Shown: positions 1 to 8,064 of the stretch, one piece after another
Numbering within the stretch: position 1 is the first letter of the stretch
Layout: each line of letters begins with the position of its first letter
From: Paracoccaceae bacterium
GTDB lineage: Bacteria; Pseudomonadota; Alphaproteobacteria; Rhodobacterales; Rhodobacteraceae
DNA length: 64,000 nt
Direction: 5' to 3'
Assembly: GCA_024304985.1 (NCBI GenBank)
Contig: JAMWZC010000001.1
Location: 124,001 to 188,000 of the forward strand
Translations under genes and position numbers: made by a program
The notes under the pieces: model-generated
Database searches by the model: none
What the model saw: the letters and a program-made list of their open reading frames with translations, nothing else
What the model was told of the DNA's origin: nothing

Positions 1-48
1 ATCCGCGTGGTGGCCGCGCGCAACGCCGCCACCGTGGCACGGCGCTGA
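1..48 (+). CDS. 3' end of an upstream gene (partial)
   Basis: Reading from the first base, an open frame of 15 codons ends in TGA at 46-48. Its GC-rich, Ala/Arg-rich codons look like the C-terminus of a gene that starts outside the window. A hairpin followed by four T residues lies just downstream on the same strand (87-133), which fits the end of a transcription unit. Too little is present to name the product. Confidence 0.4.
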   Translation: MRVVAARNAATVARR

Positions 49-86
49 TCCTCCGCGTTCGGATTTTGCTCTAAAAGCAGGAATAT

Positions 87-133
87 CACCTAACGCGTTG
101 AAATCTATGTTTTCAGGCTGCGTTAGGTGTTTT
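87..133 (+). terminator. Hairpin with short T run after the partial gene
   Basis: CACCTAACGC at 87-96 is the exact reverse complement of GCGTTAGGTG at 120-129, and TTTT follows at 130-133. The 23-base loop is large and the T run short, so this is a moderate terminator candidate for the + strand gene ending at 48. It lies just past the stop of rnd on the other strand and may serve both. Confidence 0.45.
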
Positions 134-152
134 GGCGATACACGAAAACGTT

Positions 153-1310
153 TTACAGCTCGACGATCCTGACATCGCTGCCCTTGGCGGACAGGGCGAT
201 CTTGCCCTCGCACAGGCGCAGCGCATCGGTGCCGAACACCTCGGCCCGCCAGCCACGCAGCGCGGGCACGTCCCGCTCGCCTGCGGCAATCGCATCCAGA
301 TCGGCGCTCGATGCGATCAGCTTGGAGGCCACGCCCGAATCTTCTGTCTTGGCTTTCAGCAGCACCCGCAGCAGATCGGCCAGCGCCGGGTTGACCTGCA
401 TCTTCTCGCGGCTCAGGTCAGGGCGCGGGTAATCCTCGGGCGGGCACTCCATCCCGGCCTTGATCGCCGCCAGAATCCCGTCCGCAATCTCACCCTTGCG
501 CGCCTCGCGCAGCAGCAGGCGCGACCGGCCCAGATCGTTCATCGTCACCGGCTTGGTCGAGGCCAGTTCCACCAGCGCATCATCCTTGTAGACGCGGCTG
601 CGCGGGATATCGTTGGATTGGGCATATTCCTCGCGGAACCGCGCCAGTTCGCGCACGATGGCCAGAAACTTGCCGGATGTGGTGCGCGTCTTGACCCGCT
701 CCCACGCCTCTTCCGGGCGCGCGATATAGGTCTCGGGGTTGGTCAGGATTTCCAACTCCTCCTCGACCCACTTCGCGCGGTCCGTCTTTTTCAGCTCTTT
801 GGCCAGATATTCATAGACCTTGCGCAGATGGGTCACATCCGCCAGCGCATAGATCTTCTGCGCCTCGCTCAACGGGCGGCGCGACCAATCGGTAAAGCGG
901 GATGATTTGTCCACGCTGGCCTTGGCGATCTTCTTGACCAGTGTCTCGTAACCTGCCTGTTCGCCAAAGCCGCAGACCATCGCCGCGACCTGCGTGTCGA
1001 ACAGTGGCGTCGGAAAGACCCGCGCATTGACGAAAAAGATCTCAAGGTCCTGCCGCGCTGCGTGGAACACCTTCACCACATTGGTGTCGCGGAACAGCTC
1101 ATAGAGCGGCTCCAGCGACAGCCCATCCACCAGCGGATCGACCAGTGCGGCGGTGCTGTCATCCGTCCCCGGCATCGCCATCTGGATCAGGCAGAGTTTG
1201 GAATAATAGGTCCGTTCGCGCAGGAATTCGGTATCGAGCGTGACATAGGGGTGGCGGCGCGCCTCGGTGCAGAAGTCGGCAAGCTCTTCGGTCGTGGTGA
1301 TCGTTCTCAT
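153..1310 (-). CDS. rnd: Ribonuclease D
   Basis: A 385-residue 3'-5' exoribonuclease of the DEDDy family, which trims the 3' ends of tRNA precursors and other stable RNAs in the cytoplasm. The three exonuclease motifs are visible: DTEFLRERTYY near residue 22 (Exo I, the D and E bind metal), VFHAARQDLEIFF near 80 (Exo II) and YALADVTHLRKVY near 150 (Exo III, Y-x3-D). The C-terminal half has the helical HRDC character of RNase D. The ATG at 1310 (MRTITTTEEL) is chosen because family homology begins there; the frame stays open upstream but with non-conserved sequence. It is divergent from the MFS gene across a 300-base gap that holds a perfect palindrome. Confidence 0.93.
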   Translation of the reverse strand: MRTITTTEELADFCTEARRHPYVTLDTEFLRERTYYSKLCLIQMAMPGTDDSTAALVDPLVDGLSLEPLYELFRDTNVVKVFHAARQDLEIFFVNARVFPTPLFDTQVAAMVCGFGEQAGYETLVKKIAKASVDKSSRFTDWSRRPLSEAQKIYALADVTHLRKVYEYLAKELKKTDRAKWVEEELEILTNPETYIARPEEAWERVKTRTTSGKFLAIVRELARFREEYAQSNDIPRSRVYKDDALVELASTKPVTMNDLGRSRLLLREARKGEIADGILAAIKAGMECPPEDYPRPDLSREKMQVNPALADLLRVLLKAKTEDSGVASKLIASSADLDAIAAGERDVPALRGWRAEVFGTDALRLCEGKIALSAKGSDVRIVEL

Positions 1311-1493
1311 CAATGGCCCTGTCTCGGCGGCACCACGAGGGACGCGGCGCAAGTCAATGGGTCTTACGCCATTGTTGCGCCAAAGGAAAGTCTGCTGGCG
1401 GATAGGCCCGCAGAGCGTGAAGAAGCCGGTGACATTCGTTAAGAAGCCCTGAACACAGCCGCGTAACCCTCTGATAAGGCATGACCCGTAAAT

Positions 1494-1510
1494 TGTCCCA
1501 TCATGGGACA
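1494..1510. promoter_or_regulatory. 17 bp perfect palindrome between rnd and the MFS gene
   Basis: TGTCCCAT, one central C, then ATGGGACA. The site sits in the divergent intergenic region 1311-1610, about 100 bases before the transporter start and 184 bases before rnd. A dyad with 8-base arms and a single central base is typical of a dimeric repressor operator. No regulator gene is next to it, so the binding protein is unknown. Confidence 0.45.
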
Positions 1511-1610
1511 GCGGACCAATGACCTTTGCGGGCGGCTTTTCTGTCCTTGACATTCCCCCGCCTTGCGCGCCCCGATACGGCCAGCCAATCACCACCAAGA
1601 CTGCCCCCGA

Positions 1611-2816
1611 ATGCCCCTGCCCTTCATCGCCCATAACCCCGACCGCTGGCTCCACCTGCGCCTCGTGATCGGGGTCGGCATCACGCAGATCATCGGCTTC
1701 GGCACGATCTTCTATGCCTTCGGCAGCGTGGTCCCCGCCCTGTCGGCCGATCTGGGGATCAGTCCCGGCACAGCCTTCGCCGCCTTCTCACTGGCGCTGC
1801 TTGTGGGCGCGCTGGCCGCCCCCACGGCGGGACGCCTTGTCGATCAGCATGGCGCGCGGATGGTGATGTCCGCAGGCTCGGTTGTGGCGGCGCTCTCGCT
1901 GATCGCTCTCTCGCAGGCCCAAAGCCTCATCAGCCTCGGCCTCGCCCTCATCGCGGTCGAGGTGACGGCGACGCTGGTTCTCTATGACGCCGCCTTCGCA
2001 GCCCTGGCGCAGGCGCTTGGTCCGGCGCGCGCCCGCCGCGCCATCACCCATATGACCCTGCTGGGCGGCTTCGCCTCCACGATCTTCTGGCCGCTGACAC
2101 AGACCATCCTGACGCATGCCGACTGGCGCACGGCCTATCTGATCTTTGCCTCGCTGAACCTGCTGGTCTGCCTGCCGCTGCACCTGACCCTGACCCGTGC
2201 CCCGGATCTTGAGCCCGTGGCAGGCGCCCCTGCCCCTCCGCCCCCGCAATTCGCCCCCCTGCCCGCAGCGCAGCATGGCCGTGCCATGATCTGGGTCGCC
2301 ATCGCCTTTGCCGTGGCGGGGCTGGTCTTTTCGGCCCTGTCTGCCTCTTGGGTCACGACGCTCACAGCCTTCGGCCTTCCCGCCGCCGCCGCTGTCACGG
2401 CTGGCACCCTGATGGGTCCCGCACAGGTCGGCGTGCGCGTTCTTGACATGCTGTTCGGCCTGCGCCTGCACCCCTTGACCACAACGATGATCTCGACCCT
2501 GCTGCTGATCGTGGCGCTGGCGGTTCTGTGGGCCACGGGGCCGACACTGGCCGGCGCGATGATCTTCGCCGTGCTCTTCGGTCTGGCACAGGGCCTGACC
2601 TCGATCGTGCGCGGCACGGTGCCGCTGGTCCTGTTCGGCGCGCAGGGCTTTGCCGCGCGTCTGGGCAAGCTGGCCGCCGTCCGCATGGTCATGGCCGCCA
2701 TAGCCCCGTTCGGGATCGCCCTGCTGATCGATACATGGAGCGCGAGCGCCGCGCTTCTGGCCATGCTTTGTCTGGCCGTGCTGGGCGCCTTGGCGCTGAA
2801 GATGATCCCGCGTTGA
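1611..2816 (+). CDS. MFS transporter
   Basis: A 401-residue integral membrane protein with about 12 hydrophobic segments, the size and pattern of a major facilitator. Between segments 2 and 3 is the MFS signature loop, seen as GRLVDQHGARMV near residue 72. The central loop (PAPPPPQFAPLPAAQHG) separates two six-helix halves. The ATG at 1611 (MPLPFIAHNPDRW) is preferred over an in-frame ATG 48 bases upstream because the upstream part is Pro/Arg-rich and not membrane-like. Its stop lies 4 bases from the convergent purN stop. The substrate cannot be read from the sequence; drugs, organic acids or siderophores are all possible. Confidence 0.85.
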   Translation: MPLPFIAHNPDRWLHLRLVIGVGITQIIGFGTIFYAFGSVVPALSADLGISPGTAFAAFSLALLVGALAAPTAGRLVDQHGARMVMSAGSVVAALSLIALSQAQSLISLGLALIAVEVTATLVLYDAAFAALAQALGPARARRAITHMTLLGGFASTIFWPLTQTILTHADWRTAYLIFASLNLLVCLPLHLTLTRAPDLEPVAGAPAPPPPQFAPLPAAQHGRAMIWVAIAFAVAGLVFSALSASWVTTLTAFGLPAAAAVTAGTLMGPAQVGVRVLDMLFGLRLHPLTTTMISTLLLIVALAVLWATGPTLAGAMIFAVLFGLAQGLTSIVRGTVPLVLFGAQGFAARLGKLAAVRMVMAAIAPFGIALLIDTWSASAALLAMLCLAVLGALALKMIPR

Positions 2817-2820
2817 GCCG

Positions 2821-3411
2821 CTACAGCATCACAGGCGTCAGATCGCCCCGCGCAAAGCGTTCCAGCACCATCGGATAGAGACGATGCTCCTGCACAAGGA
2901 CGCGCGCGGCCAGATCGGACTCGGTGTCGCCGGGCAGAACAGGCACGCGGGCCTGCCCCAGAATGGGGCCATCATCCAGCGCGGGTGTGACCAGATGGAC
3001 GGTGCAGCCCGCCTCGGCATCGCCCGCCTCCAATGCGCGGGCATGGGTGTGCAACCCTTTGTATTTTGGCAGCAAAGAGGGGTGAATGTTCAACATCCGT
3101 CCGGCCCATTGTTCGACGAAATCCGCCGTCAGAACCCGCATGAACCCCGCCAGACACAGGATGTCAGGCGACGCCCTGTCAAGTTCCGCCTGCAAGGCGG
3201 CTTCGAAGGCCGGGCGATCCCCCTTGTAGGCTCGGTGATCCACCGCCACCGTGGGGATCCCCATGTTGGCCGCGCCGGTCAGACCGGCGGCGTTCGGATC
3301 GTTGGAGGCCACCAGCACGCAGCGCGCCGGATGATCGCCGGTCATGCTTTCGACCAGCCGGATCATGTTCGACCCGCCGCCCGAGATCAGGATGGCAACC
3401 CGCCTGCTCAC
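2821..3411 (-). CDS. purN: Phosphoribosylglycinamide formyltransferase
   Basis: A 196-residue GAR transformylase that moves a formyl group from 10-formyl-tetrahydrofolate to GAR in the third step of purine synthesis. The N-terminal phosphate loop ISGGGSNM (residues 8-15), the catalytic [16 protein letters not shown] block (Asn and His, near residue 105) and the later Asp of [10 protein letters not shown] are all present. It begins with GTG at 3409-3411, overlapping the purM stop as GTGA, so the two genes are translationally coupled. Confidence 0.96.
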   Translation of the reverse strand: MSRRVAILISGGGSNMIRLVESMTGDHPARCVLVASNDPNAAGLTGAANMGIPTVAVDHRAYKGDRPAFEAALQAELDRASPDILCLAGFMRVLTADFVEQWAGRMLNIHPSLLPKYKGLHTHARALEAGDAEAGCTVHLVTPALDDGPILGQARVPVLPGDTESDLAARVLVQEHRLYPMVLERFARGDLTPVML

Positions 3412-4475
3412 ACAAGCGCACCCGTATAAGTGACCCCCGGACCACCTGCCGTGACATGGCCCAGCATATGAACCGTTTCGCCCGCCTCAACCAGCAGGTC
3501 GGCCAGCGCCTCGGCGCGGTCGGGCGCCACCACGAGGATCATGCCGATCCCGCAATTGAAGGTCTTGAGCATCTCGGCCTGCCCCATGCCGCCGACCCCG
3601 GCCATCCAGCGGAACACGCCGGGAAGCTCCCACGCATCAAGATCAATTTCGGCACCCAGATCGTCGGGCAGCACGCGCGGCAGGTTCTCGGTCAGGCCGC
3701 CGCCGGTGATATGGGCCAGCGCATGGACCCCGCCCGCGCGGATCGCGGCCAAAACTTGTGTCACATAAAGTCGCGTCGGCGTCAGCAGCACCTCGCCTAG
3801 CGTGCCCGCGCCGAAGGGGCACGGATCGGCCCAGCCCAACCCCGAGACCTCGACCAGTTTGCGCACGAGGCTGTAGCCATTCGAGTGCACGCCGTCGCTG
3901 GCCAGACCCAGCAGCACATCGCCTGCCTGCACGCCTGCGGGCAGGTCGTGGCCCCGCTCCATCGCGCCCACGGCGAACCCCGCCAGATCGAAATCGCCGC
4001 CGTGATACATGCCCGGCATTTCCGCCGTCTCGCCGCCGATCAGCGCACAGCCCGATCGGGCGCATCCCTCGGCGATGCCCTCGATGATACGGGTGGCACT
4101 GTCAAGCTCCAGCTTGCCGGTGGCGAAATAGTCCAGAAAGAACAGCGGCTCTGCGCCTTGGCAGACCAGATCATTGACGCACATGGCAACAAGGTCGATC
4201 CCGATGCTGTCCACATGACCGGTGTCGATGGCGATCCGCAGCTTGGTGCCCACGCCATCGGTGGCCGCGACAAGGATCGGATCCACATACCCCGCGCCCT
4301 TCAGGTCGAACAGCGCGCCAAAGCCCCCCAGACCGGACATGGAGCCTGAGCGTGCGGTGCGCTTGGCCGCCGGCTTGATCCGCTCGACCAGCGCATTGCC
4401 CGCATCGATATCGACGCCCGCATCGGCATAGGTGATCCCGTTCTTCGCGCCCTTGGCCTGCTCTGCATCCGACAT
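3408..4475 (-). CDS. purM: Phosphoribosylformylglycinamidine cyclo-ligase
   Basis: A 355-residue AIR synthetase that closes the imidazole ring of AIR using ATP in the fifth step of purine synthesis. Recognisable blocks are [18 protein letters not shown] at the N-terminus, the ATP/Mg region [31 protein letters not shown], and [11 protein letters not shown] in the second half. The ATG at 4475 (MSDAEQAKG) is preferred to the one 15 bases upstream because homologues begin here. It is the first gene of a purM-purN operon, with a 4-base GTGA overlap to purN. Confidence 0.96.
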   Translation of the reverse strand: MSDAEQAKGAKNGITYADAGVDIDAGNALVERIKPAAKRTARSGSMSGLGGFGALFDLKGAGYVDPILVAATDGVGTKLRIAIDTGHVDSIGIDLVAMCVNDLVCQGAEPLFFLDYFATGKLELDSATRIIEGIAEGCARSGCALIGGETAEMPGMYHGGDFDLAGFAVGAMERGHDLPAGVQAGDVLLGLASDGVHSNGYSLVRKLVEVSGLGWADPCPFGAGTLGEVLLTPTRLYVTQVLAAIRAGGVHALAHITGGGLTENLPRVLPDDLGAEIDLDAWELPGVFRWMAGVGGMGQAEMLKTFNCGIGMILVVAPDRAEALADLLVEAGETVHMLGHVTAGGPGVTYTGALV

Positions 4476-4570
4476 GGAAAATCCTTTCATCGCTTGCGCA
4501 GCGGGTTAATCCAAAGCCCGCCACTTGGCAATCTGAAAGCCCGCGGCACCCGGTGTGACAGGCGAAACCC

Positions 4571-4598
4571 TTGACGCGCCCTACCTGTCTGCTAGCAA
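4571..4598 (+). promoter_or_regulatory. Likely promoter of the CAU tRNA gene
   Basis: TTGACG at 4571-4576 is separated by 16 bases from TAGCAA at 4593-4598, about 12 bases before the mature 5' end of the tRNA. This fits a sigma-70 type promoter with a good -35 and a weak -10. Confidence 0.45.
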
Positions 4599-4609
4599 GG
4601 CCCAAGGTC

Positions 4610-4685
4610 GGGCCTGTAGCTCAATGGTTAGAGCAGAGCGCTCATAACGCTTTGGTTGGGGGTTCGAGTCCCTCCGGGCCTACCA
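4610..4685 (+). tRNA. tRNA with CAU anticodon, probably tRNA-Ile2
   Basis: A 76-base cloverleaf. The acceptor GGGCCTG (4610-4616) pairs with CGGGCCT with two G-U pairs. The anticodon loop is CTCATAA (anticodon CAT), the T arm is GGGGG-TTCGAGT-CCCTC, the discriminator is A, and CCA is encoded at 4683-4685. CAU may mean elongator Met or the Ile2 tRNA whose C34 is changed to lysidine. The TTTGGTTG after the anticodon stem looks more like Ile2. Initiator tRNA is excluded because there is no run of three G-C pairs in the anticodon stem. The last 6 bases overlap the stop end of the opposite-strand PACE gene. Confidence 0.9.
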
Positions 4686-5144
4686 TCTTTCCGACCCTGC
4701 CTGCGTCTGGCTGTGTTTGGTGACAGAGTCGGTCCCAGGTATCGGAAAAATCACGTCATAGGCCCAGTTGAAGGCGAAGGCGTAGACCAGGTAGAATCCC
4801 GCGAAGGCCACATCCATCACGAAGGCTGTCCAGAGGCTGACCCCCAGATAGAGGGCGATGAAGGGGATGAGGACCAGCAGCAGACCCGCCTCGAACAGAA
4901 CGGCGTGCAGCACGCGGATGGCCGGCGTCTTGATCACGCTGCCCCGCAGGCGCTGCATCGCGTGGTCGAACATCAGGTTGTAGAGGTAGTTCCACAGGGT
5001 CGCGATCGTGGCGCTGACAACGGTGACGACGCCCATCTCTTTCATCGGGGTATCAAAGACCATCGCACCCAAGGGCGTGATCATGGCAAGGGCGATCAGC
5101 TCGAAACTGAGGGCGTGACGGATACGGTCGGCTGTGCGGCGCAT
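4680..5144 (-). CDS. PACE family multidrug/biocide efflux transporter
   Basis: A 154-residue inner-membrane protein with four predicted helices made of two repeated two-helix units. The first is RIRHALSFELIALAMITPL, ending with the WNYLYNLMFD block. The second is RVLHAVLFEAGLLLVLIPF, ending with FNWAYDVIFP. The FE near the start of each unit and the paired Asn residues are hallmarks of the chlorhexidine-efflux (AceI-like) family, which exports cationic biocides with proton exchange. The ATG at 5144 (MRRTADRIRH) is chosen because the repeat begins immediately after it; the longer frame adds a non-conserved stretch. Its TAG stop (4680-4682) lies inside the tRNA acceptor stem on the other strand. 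Confidence 0.85.
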   Translation of the reverse strand: MRRTADRIRHALSFELIALAMITPLGAMVFDTPMKEMGVVTVVSATIATLWNYLYNLMFDHAMQRLRGSVIKTPAIRVLHAVLFEAGLLLVLIPFIALYLGVSLWTAFVMDVAFAGFYLVYAFAFNWAYDVIFPIPGTDSVTKHSQTQAGSERW

Positions 5145-5261
5145 GGCGCTCTCCCGTTCAGACCGGGTCGTCCCGGAAAAAATCACCCGCGCCGGGGGGA
5201 GGTCGTCCTCGCTTGATCCAAGATATAGCCGATCCGGGCGCGCGGACAAGAGGCCGGTGGA

Positions 5262-6578
5262 TCAGCGGGCTATCACGATATCGGCCTGCAATCCGCCCAG
5301 ACGCTCGCTCTGGCCCAGTCGGAGCACGCCGCCATGGGCGCGCGCGATATCGGTGGCGATGGCCAGTCCCAAACCGACACCCGAGCCCTTGTTCTGGTTG
5401 CGCGCGGCGTCCAGCCGGGTGAAGGGCTTCACCGCCTCGCTGCGCTGTGCAGGGGGGATGCCGGGGCCATCATCCTCGACCCGGATGCGCAGGGATTTCT
5501 CGGTCAGCATCATCGAGACCTCGGCGCGACTGCCATAGCGCACGGCATTGGTGATCAGGTTCTCGACCGCGCGGCGCATCGCAAGACGCCGCAGCAGGAT
5601 CGTGCCCCGACCCTCGACAGCCACGAGCGACACGGCTTTGCCCGCGCGGGCAAAATCCTCGACCAGATCGCGCAGCAGTTCGGCGGGATCGACGGGTTCC
5701 GGCTCGGCCTCGGATATGCCGCGCGCGAAGTTCAGGAATTCATCCAGCATGGACTGCATCTCATCCACATCACGTTTCAGATCGGCGGCATCCGCGTCAT
5801 CCAGCATCGACAGCCCCAGCTTGAGCCGTGTCAGCGGCGTGCGCAGGTCATGACTGACCCCCGACAGCATCAGGGTGCGTTGCTCGATCTGCCGTTCGAT
5901 CCGGTTGCGCATGTCCAGAAAGGCATTGCCCGCCGCGCGCACTTCGACCGCGCCAGAGGGCCGATAGGTCACGGTGCGGCCCTTGCCGAACGCCTCGGCC
6001 GCCTGGGCTAGCCGGGTGATGGGGCGCAGCTGATTGCGCAGATAGATGAAGGCGATCAGCGTCATCAGCCCGCCAAAAAAGACCATGTTCACGAAAAGCT
6101 GGTGCGGATTGGACGGTGACACACGACGGCGGTCCAGCGTCACCTCCAGCACACCCGGCGGTGTGTCCAGATACAAAAGCACGTTGCGATCATCCAGCAG
6201 ACGCACCGCCAGCAGTCTTGGCAGAAGCCGGTCGAACGTGTCGATCACCTGCAGGCCTGACAGGTCATACCACCGCCGCTGCGATTCCGGGGCCGCATCA
6301 TCCAACGGGAATCGCAAGACGATCTGCAAAAGCGTGGCGACATCCGCAACAGCCTCAAGCGCCGTCTCGGGGGTGGAGGCGACCGCGATATCCTGCAGCA
6401 ACAGTTCCACTTCCCGCGCGGCCGTCTGGGTCATCTGCCGCGTCACCCCTTCGAAATGCCGCTGGATGAAGACGACCGACACCACCAGTTGCAACGTGAC
6501 CACCGGCAGGATCAGGATAAGCGCAGCACGGCCATACAGACCGCGCGGGGAAAAGCGTTTGAGCCAGGCGAAGAACAT
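5262..6578 (-). CDS. EnvZ-like sensor histidine kinase
   Basis: A 438-residue inner-membrane sensor kinase. Helix 1 (about 17-38) is followed by a periplasmic region to about residue 155, helix 2 (about 160-182) and a HAMP linker containing RNQLRPITRLAQAAEAFGKG. The dimerisation/phosphoacceptor H box is GVSHDLRTPLTRLK. The ATP domain shows the N box ENLITNAVRYG, G1 VEDDGPGIPPAQR, the F box KPFTRLD and G2 GSGVGLGLAIA. This is the EnvZ/RstB class, which phosphorylates an OmpR-type regulator. No response regulator lies beside it, so it is an orphan here. The ATG at 6578 is 40 bases from the divergent MBL gene. Confidence 0.9.
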   Translation of the reverse strand: MFFAWLKRFSPRGLYGRAALILILPVVTLQLVVSVVFIQRHFEGVTRQMTQTAAREVELLLQDIAVASTPETALEAVADVATLLQIVLRFPLDDAAPESQRRWYDLSGLQVIDTFDRLLPRLLAVRLLDDRNVLLYLDTPPGVLEVTLDRRRVSPSNPHQLFVNMVFFGGLMTLIAFIYLRNQLRPITRLAQAAEAFGKGRTVTYRPSGAVEVRAAGNAFLDMRNRIERQIEQRTLMLSGVSHDLRTPLTRLKLGLSMLDDADAADLKRDVDEMQSMLDEFLNFARGISEAEPEPVDPAELLRDLVEDFARAGKAVSLVAVEGRGTILLRRLAMRRAVENLITNAVRYGSRAEVSMMLTEKSLRIRVEDDGPGIPPAQRSEAVKPFTRLDAARNQNKGSGVGLGLAIATDIARAHGGVLRLGQSERLGGLQADIVIAR

Positions 6579-6618
6579 AGGCTAAACCTAGCCGCAGCCC
6601 CAAGGCAAAGGAAGCGGA

Positions 6619-7530
6619 ATGCAAACGGATAGGGAAAATGCGCCCCGGCCCGGTCTGGTCGAAGAGGTGGCGCCCCTCGTGCGCCGGATCCTTGCCCCCA
6701 ACCCCTCGCCCATGACCCTGCACGGCACCAATACCTATCTGGTCGGGCAGACCGATCTGGCGGTGATCGACCCCGGCCCGGACAACGCCCGGCATCTCGA
6801 GGCGATTCTGGCGGCGGTCCAGCCGGGCCAGCGGATCCGTCATATTCTGGTCACCCATGCCCATGTGGACCATTCCCCTCTTGCCCGGGCCTTGTCGCAG
6901 GCAACAGGCGCGCCGGTCATGGCCTTCGGGGACGCGCGGGCCGGGCGCAGCGCGATCATGCAGGATCTGGCGGCGCAGGGCCTTGCGGGGGGCGGCGAAG
7001 GCGTGGATGCGGGCTTTGTGCCCGATATCGCCTTGCCCGACCGGGGCCATGTCACCGGGGAGGGCTGGCGGATCGACGCCATCTGGACGCCGGGCCATTT
7101 CGGCAATCATCTGTGTTTCGGGCTGGGTGACATCCTTTTCAGTGGTGATCTGGTGATGGGCTGGGCCAGTTCGCTGGTCTCGCCGCCGGACGGGGACCTG
7201 ACGGATTTCATGACCTCCTGCGCGCGCCTGCAAACCCGCGGCGACCGGCTCTACCTGCCGGGTCACGGTGCCCCCGTGACCGCGCCTGCCGCCCGGCTGG
7301 ACTGGCTGATCACCCACCGCCGCGCCCGCGAGGCCGCGATCCTCGAGGCCCTCGCCCAAGGCCCCGCCACAGCCGAGACTCTTGCCGCCCGAATCTACAC
7401 CGAAACACCCGCCCCGCTGCTACCCGCCGCGGCTCGGAATGTCTTTGCGCATCTGATTGATCTGACGCAGAAAAATCGCGTGACCCCAGAGCCCCACCTG
7501 TCCTGGAACGCCCGTTTCCACCACAGTTGA
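6619..7530 (+). CDS. MBL-fold metallo-hydrolase (LACTB2-like)
   Basis: A 303-residue metallo-beta-lactamase-fold hydrolase. The zinc motif HAHVDH is at about residues 78-83, followed by the third metal ligand in TPGHFGNHLCF, the bridging Asp in FSGDLVMG and a late His in YLPGHGAP. After the MBL domain, a small C-terminal helical winged region (about 225-300) matches the LACTB2/beta-lactamase-like 2 layout. Such proteins act on thioesters or RNA; the substrate here is not evident. The gene is divergent from the EnvZ-like kinase and followed by tRNA-Asn. Confidence 0.85.
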   Translation: MQTDRENAPRPGLVEEVAPLVRRILAPNPSPMTLHGTNTYLVGQTDLAVIDPGPDNARHLEAILAAVQPGQRIRHILVTHAHVDHSPLARALSQATGAPVMAFGDARAGRSAIMQDLAAQGLAGGGEGVDAGFVPDIALPDRGHVTGEGWRIDAIWTPGHFGNHLCFGLGDILFSGDLVMGWASSLVSPPDGDLTDFMTSCARLQTRGDRLYLPGHGAPVTAPAARLDWLITHRRAREAAILEALAQGPATAETLAARIYTETPAPLLPAAARNVFAHLIDLTQKNRVTPEPHLSWNARFHHS

Positions 7531-7610
7531 GCCCCCTGTCACAGGTTTTGCAAAAATATGCCAAATGCCTCTGGACGCGGCAAAACCCTGTTGCTATACG
7601 GCCCACGTGT

Positions 7611-7685
7611 TCCGGCGTAGCTCAGCGGTAGAGCAGTTGACTGTTAATCAATTGGTCGTAGGTTCGATCCCTACCGCCGGAGCCA
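7611..7685 (+). tRNA. tRNA-Asn (GTT), integration target
   Basis: A 75-base cloverleaf. The acceptor TCCGGCG pairs with CGCCGGA, the anticodon loop is CTGTTAA (anticodon GTT, 7643-7645), the T arm contains GGTTCGATCC, the discriminator is G and CCA is encoded. From base 7639, in the anticodon stem, to 7688 the sequence is repeated exactly at 18116-18165. The gene is therefore the attachment site of the element downstream and remains intact on the left side. Confidence 0.96.
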
Positions 7686-7688
7686 AAA
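7639..7688 (+). repeat. attL: left copy of the 50 bp att repeat
   Basis: Identical to 18116-18165. It starts in the anticodon stem of tRNA-Asn, runs through the T arm and CCA end, and extends 3 bases past it. Identity breaks at both edges (T versus C before, A versus T after), so the repeat is exactly 50 bases. Confidence 0.93.
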
Positions 7689-7750
7689 ATCCCAAAAAAA
7701 CCAGCAAGTTACGCACTTACCGCCCCGGCGGTTTGTTGCTGAGTTTCGCT

Positions 7751-7773
7751 TTGGGGGGCCAATTGGGGGCCAA
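7751..7773 (+). repeat. Left tandem GGGGGCC repeat, candidate integrase arm site
   Basis: Two tandem copies, TTGGGGGGCCAA (7751-7762) and TTGGGGGCCAA (7763-7773), lie 63 bases inside the left att. A nearly identical pair lies inside the right att at 17963-17986 in the same orientation. Paired tandem repeats at both ends of a tyrosine-integrase element are the expected arrangement for arm-type binding sites of the integrase or its directionality factor. Confidence 0.5.
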
Positions 7774-7990
7774 AAAGTGAAGCCCCGAATGCCCTCCAGA
7801 GCGCTTGAGGCATTGTGAGATAAATCCCTTCACACCCGAGTAGTGTTGTTTCTGGTGTTCGATCGAACGCTGGTTAGGTAAGAATCAGGCTCAGCGGGAC
7901 GCCCTTTGAGGCTTCTACAGGTGAGAAAAAAGTCCTGTGTGCACAACCGACGTTTGTAATTCCAAGAGCATCATGTGATGCTGGATACCG

Positions 7991-8033
7991 CGCATTTTTG
8001 GTTTCGTGACGCAAACCAAACACCAAAAATGCG
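7991..8033. promoter_or_regulatory. Nested inverted repeat upstream of the cargo gene
   Basis: CGCATTTTTGG (7991-8001) is the exact reverse complement of CCAAAAATGCG (8023-8033). An inner GGTTT...AAACC hairpin is nested within it and would compete with part of the outer pairing. It ends 31 bases before the ATG at 8065. It could be an operator or a leader RNA structure. Confidence 0.4.
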
Positions 8034-8064
8034 GATGGCCTAAACACAATGGCAAGAGTAAAAA

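Larger units (their letters stand above)
7689..8064. other. Left-end intergenic region of the element
   Basis: These 376 bases carry no convincing gene. They hold the left pair of TTGGGGGGCCAA-type repeats (7751-7773) and a long inverted repeat (7991-8033) just before the first cargo gene. Base composition becomes AT-rich from about 7860 onward, which marks the start of the cargo zone. Confidence 0.5.
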
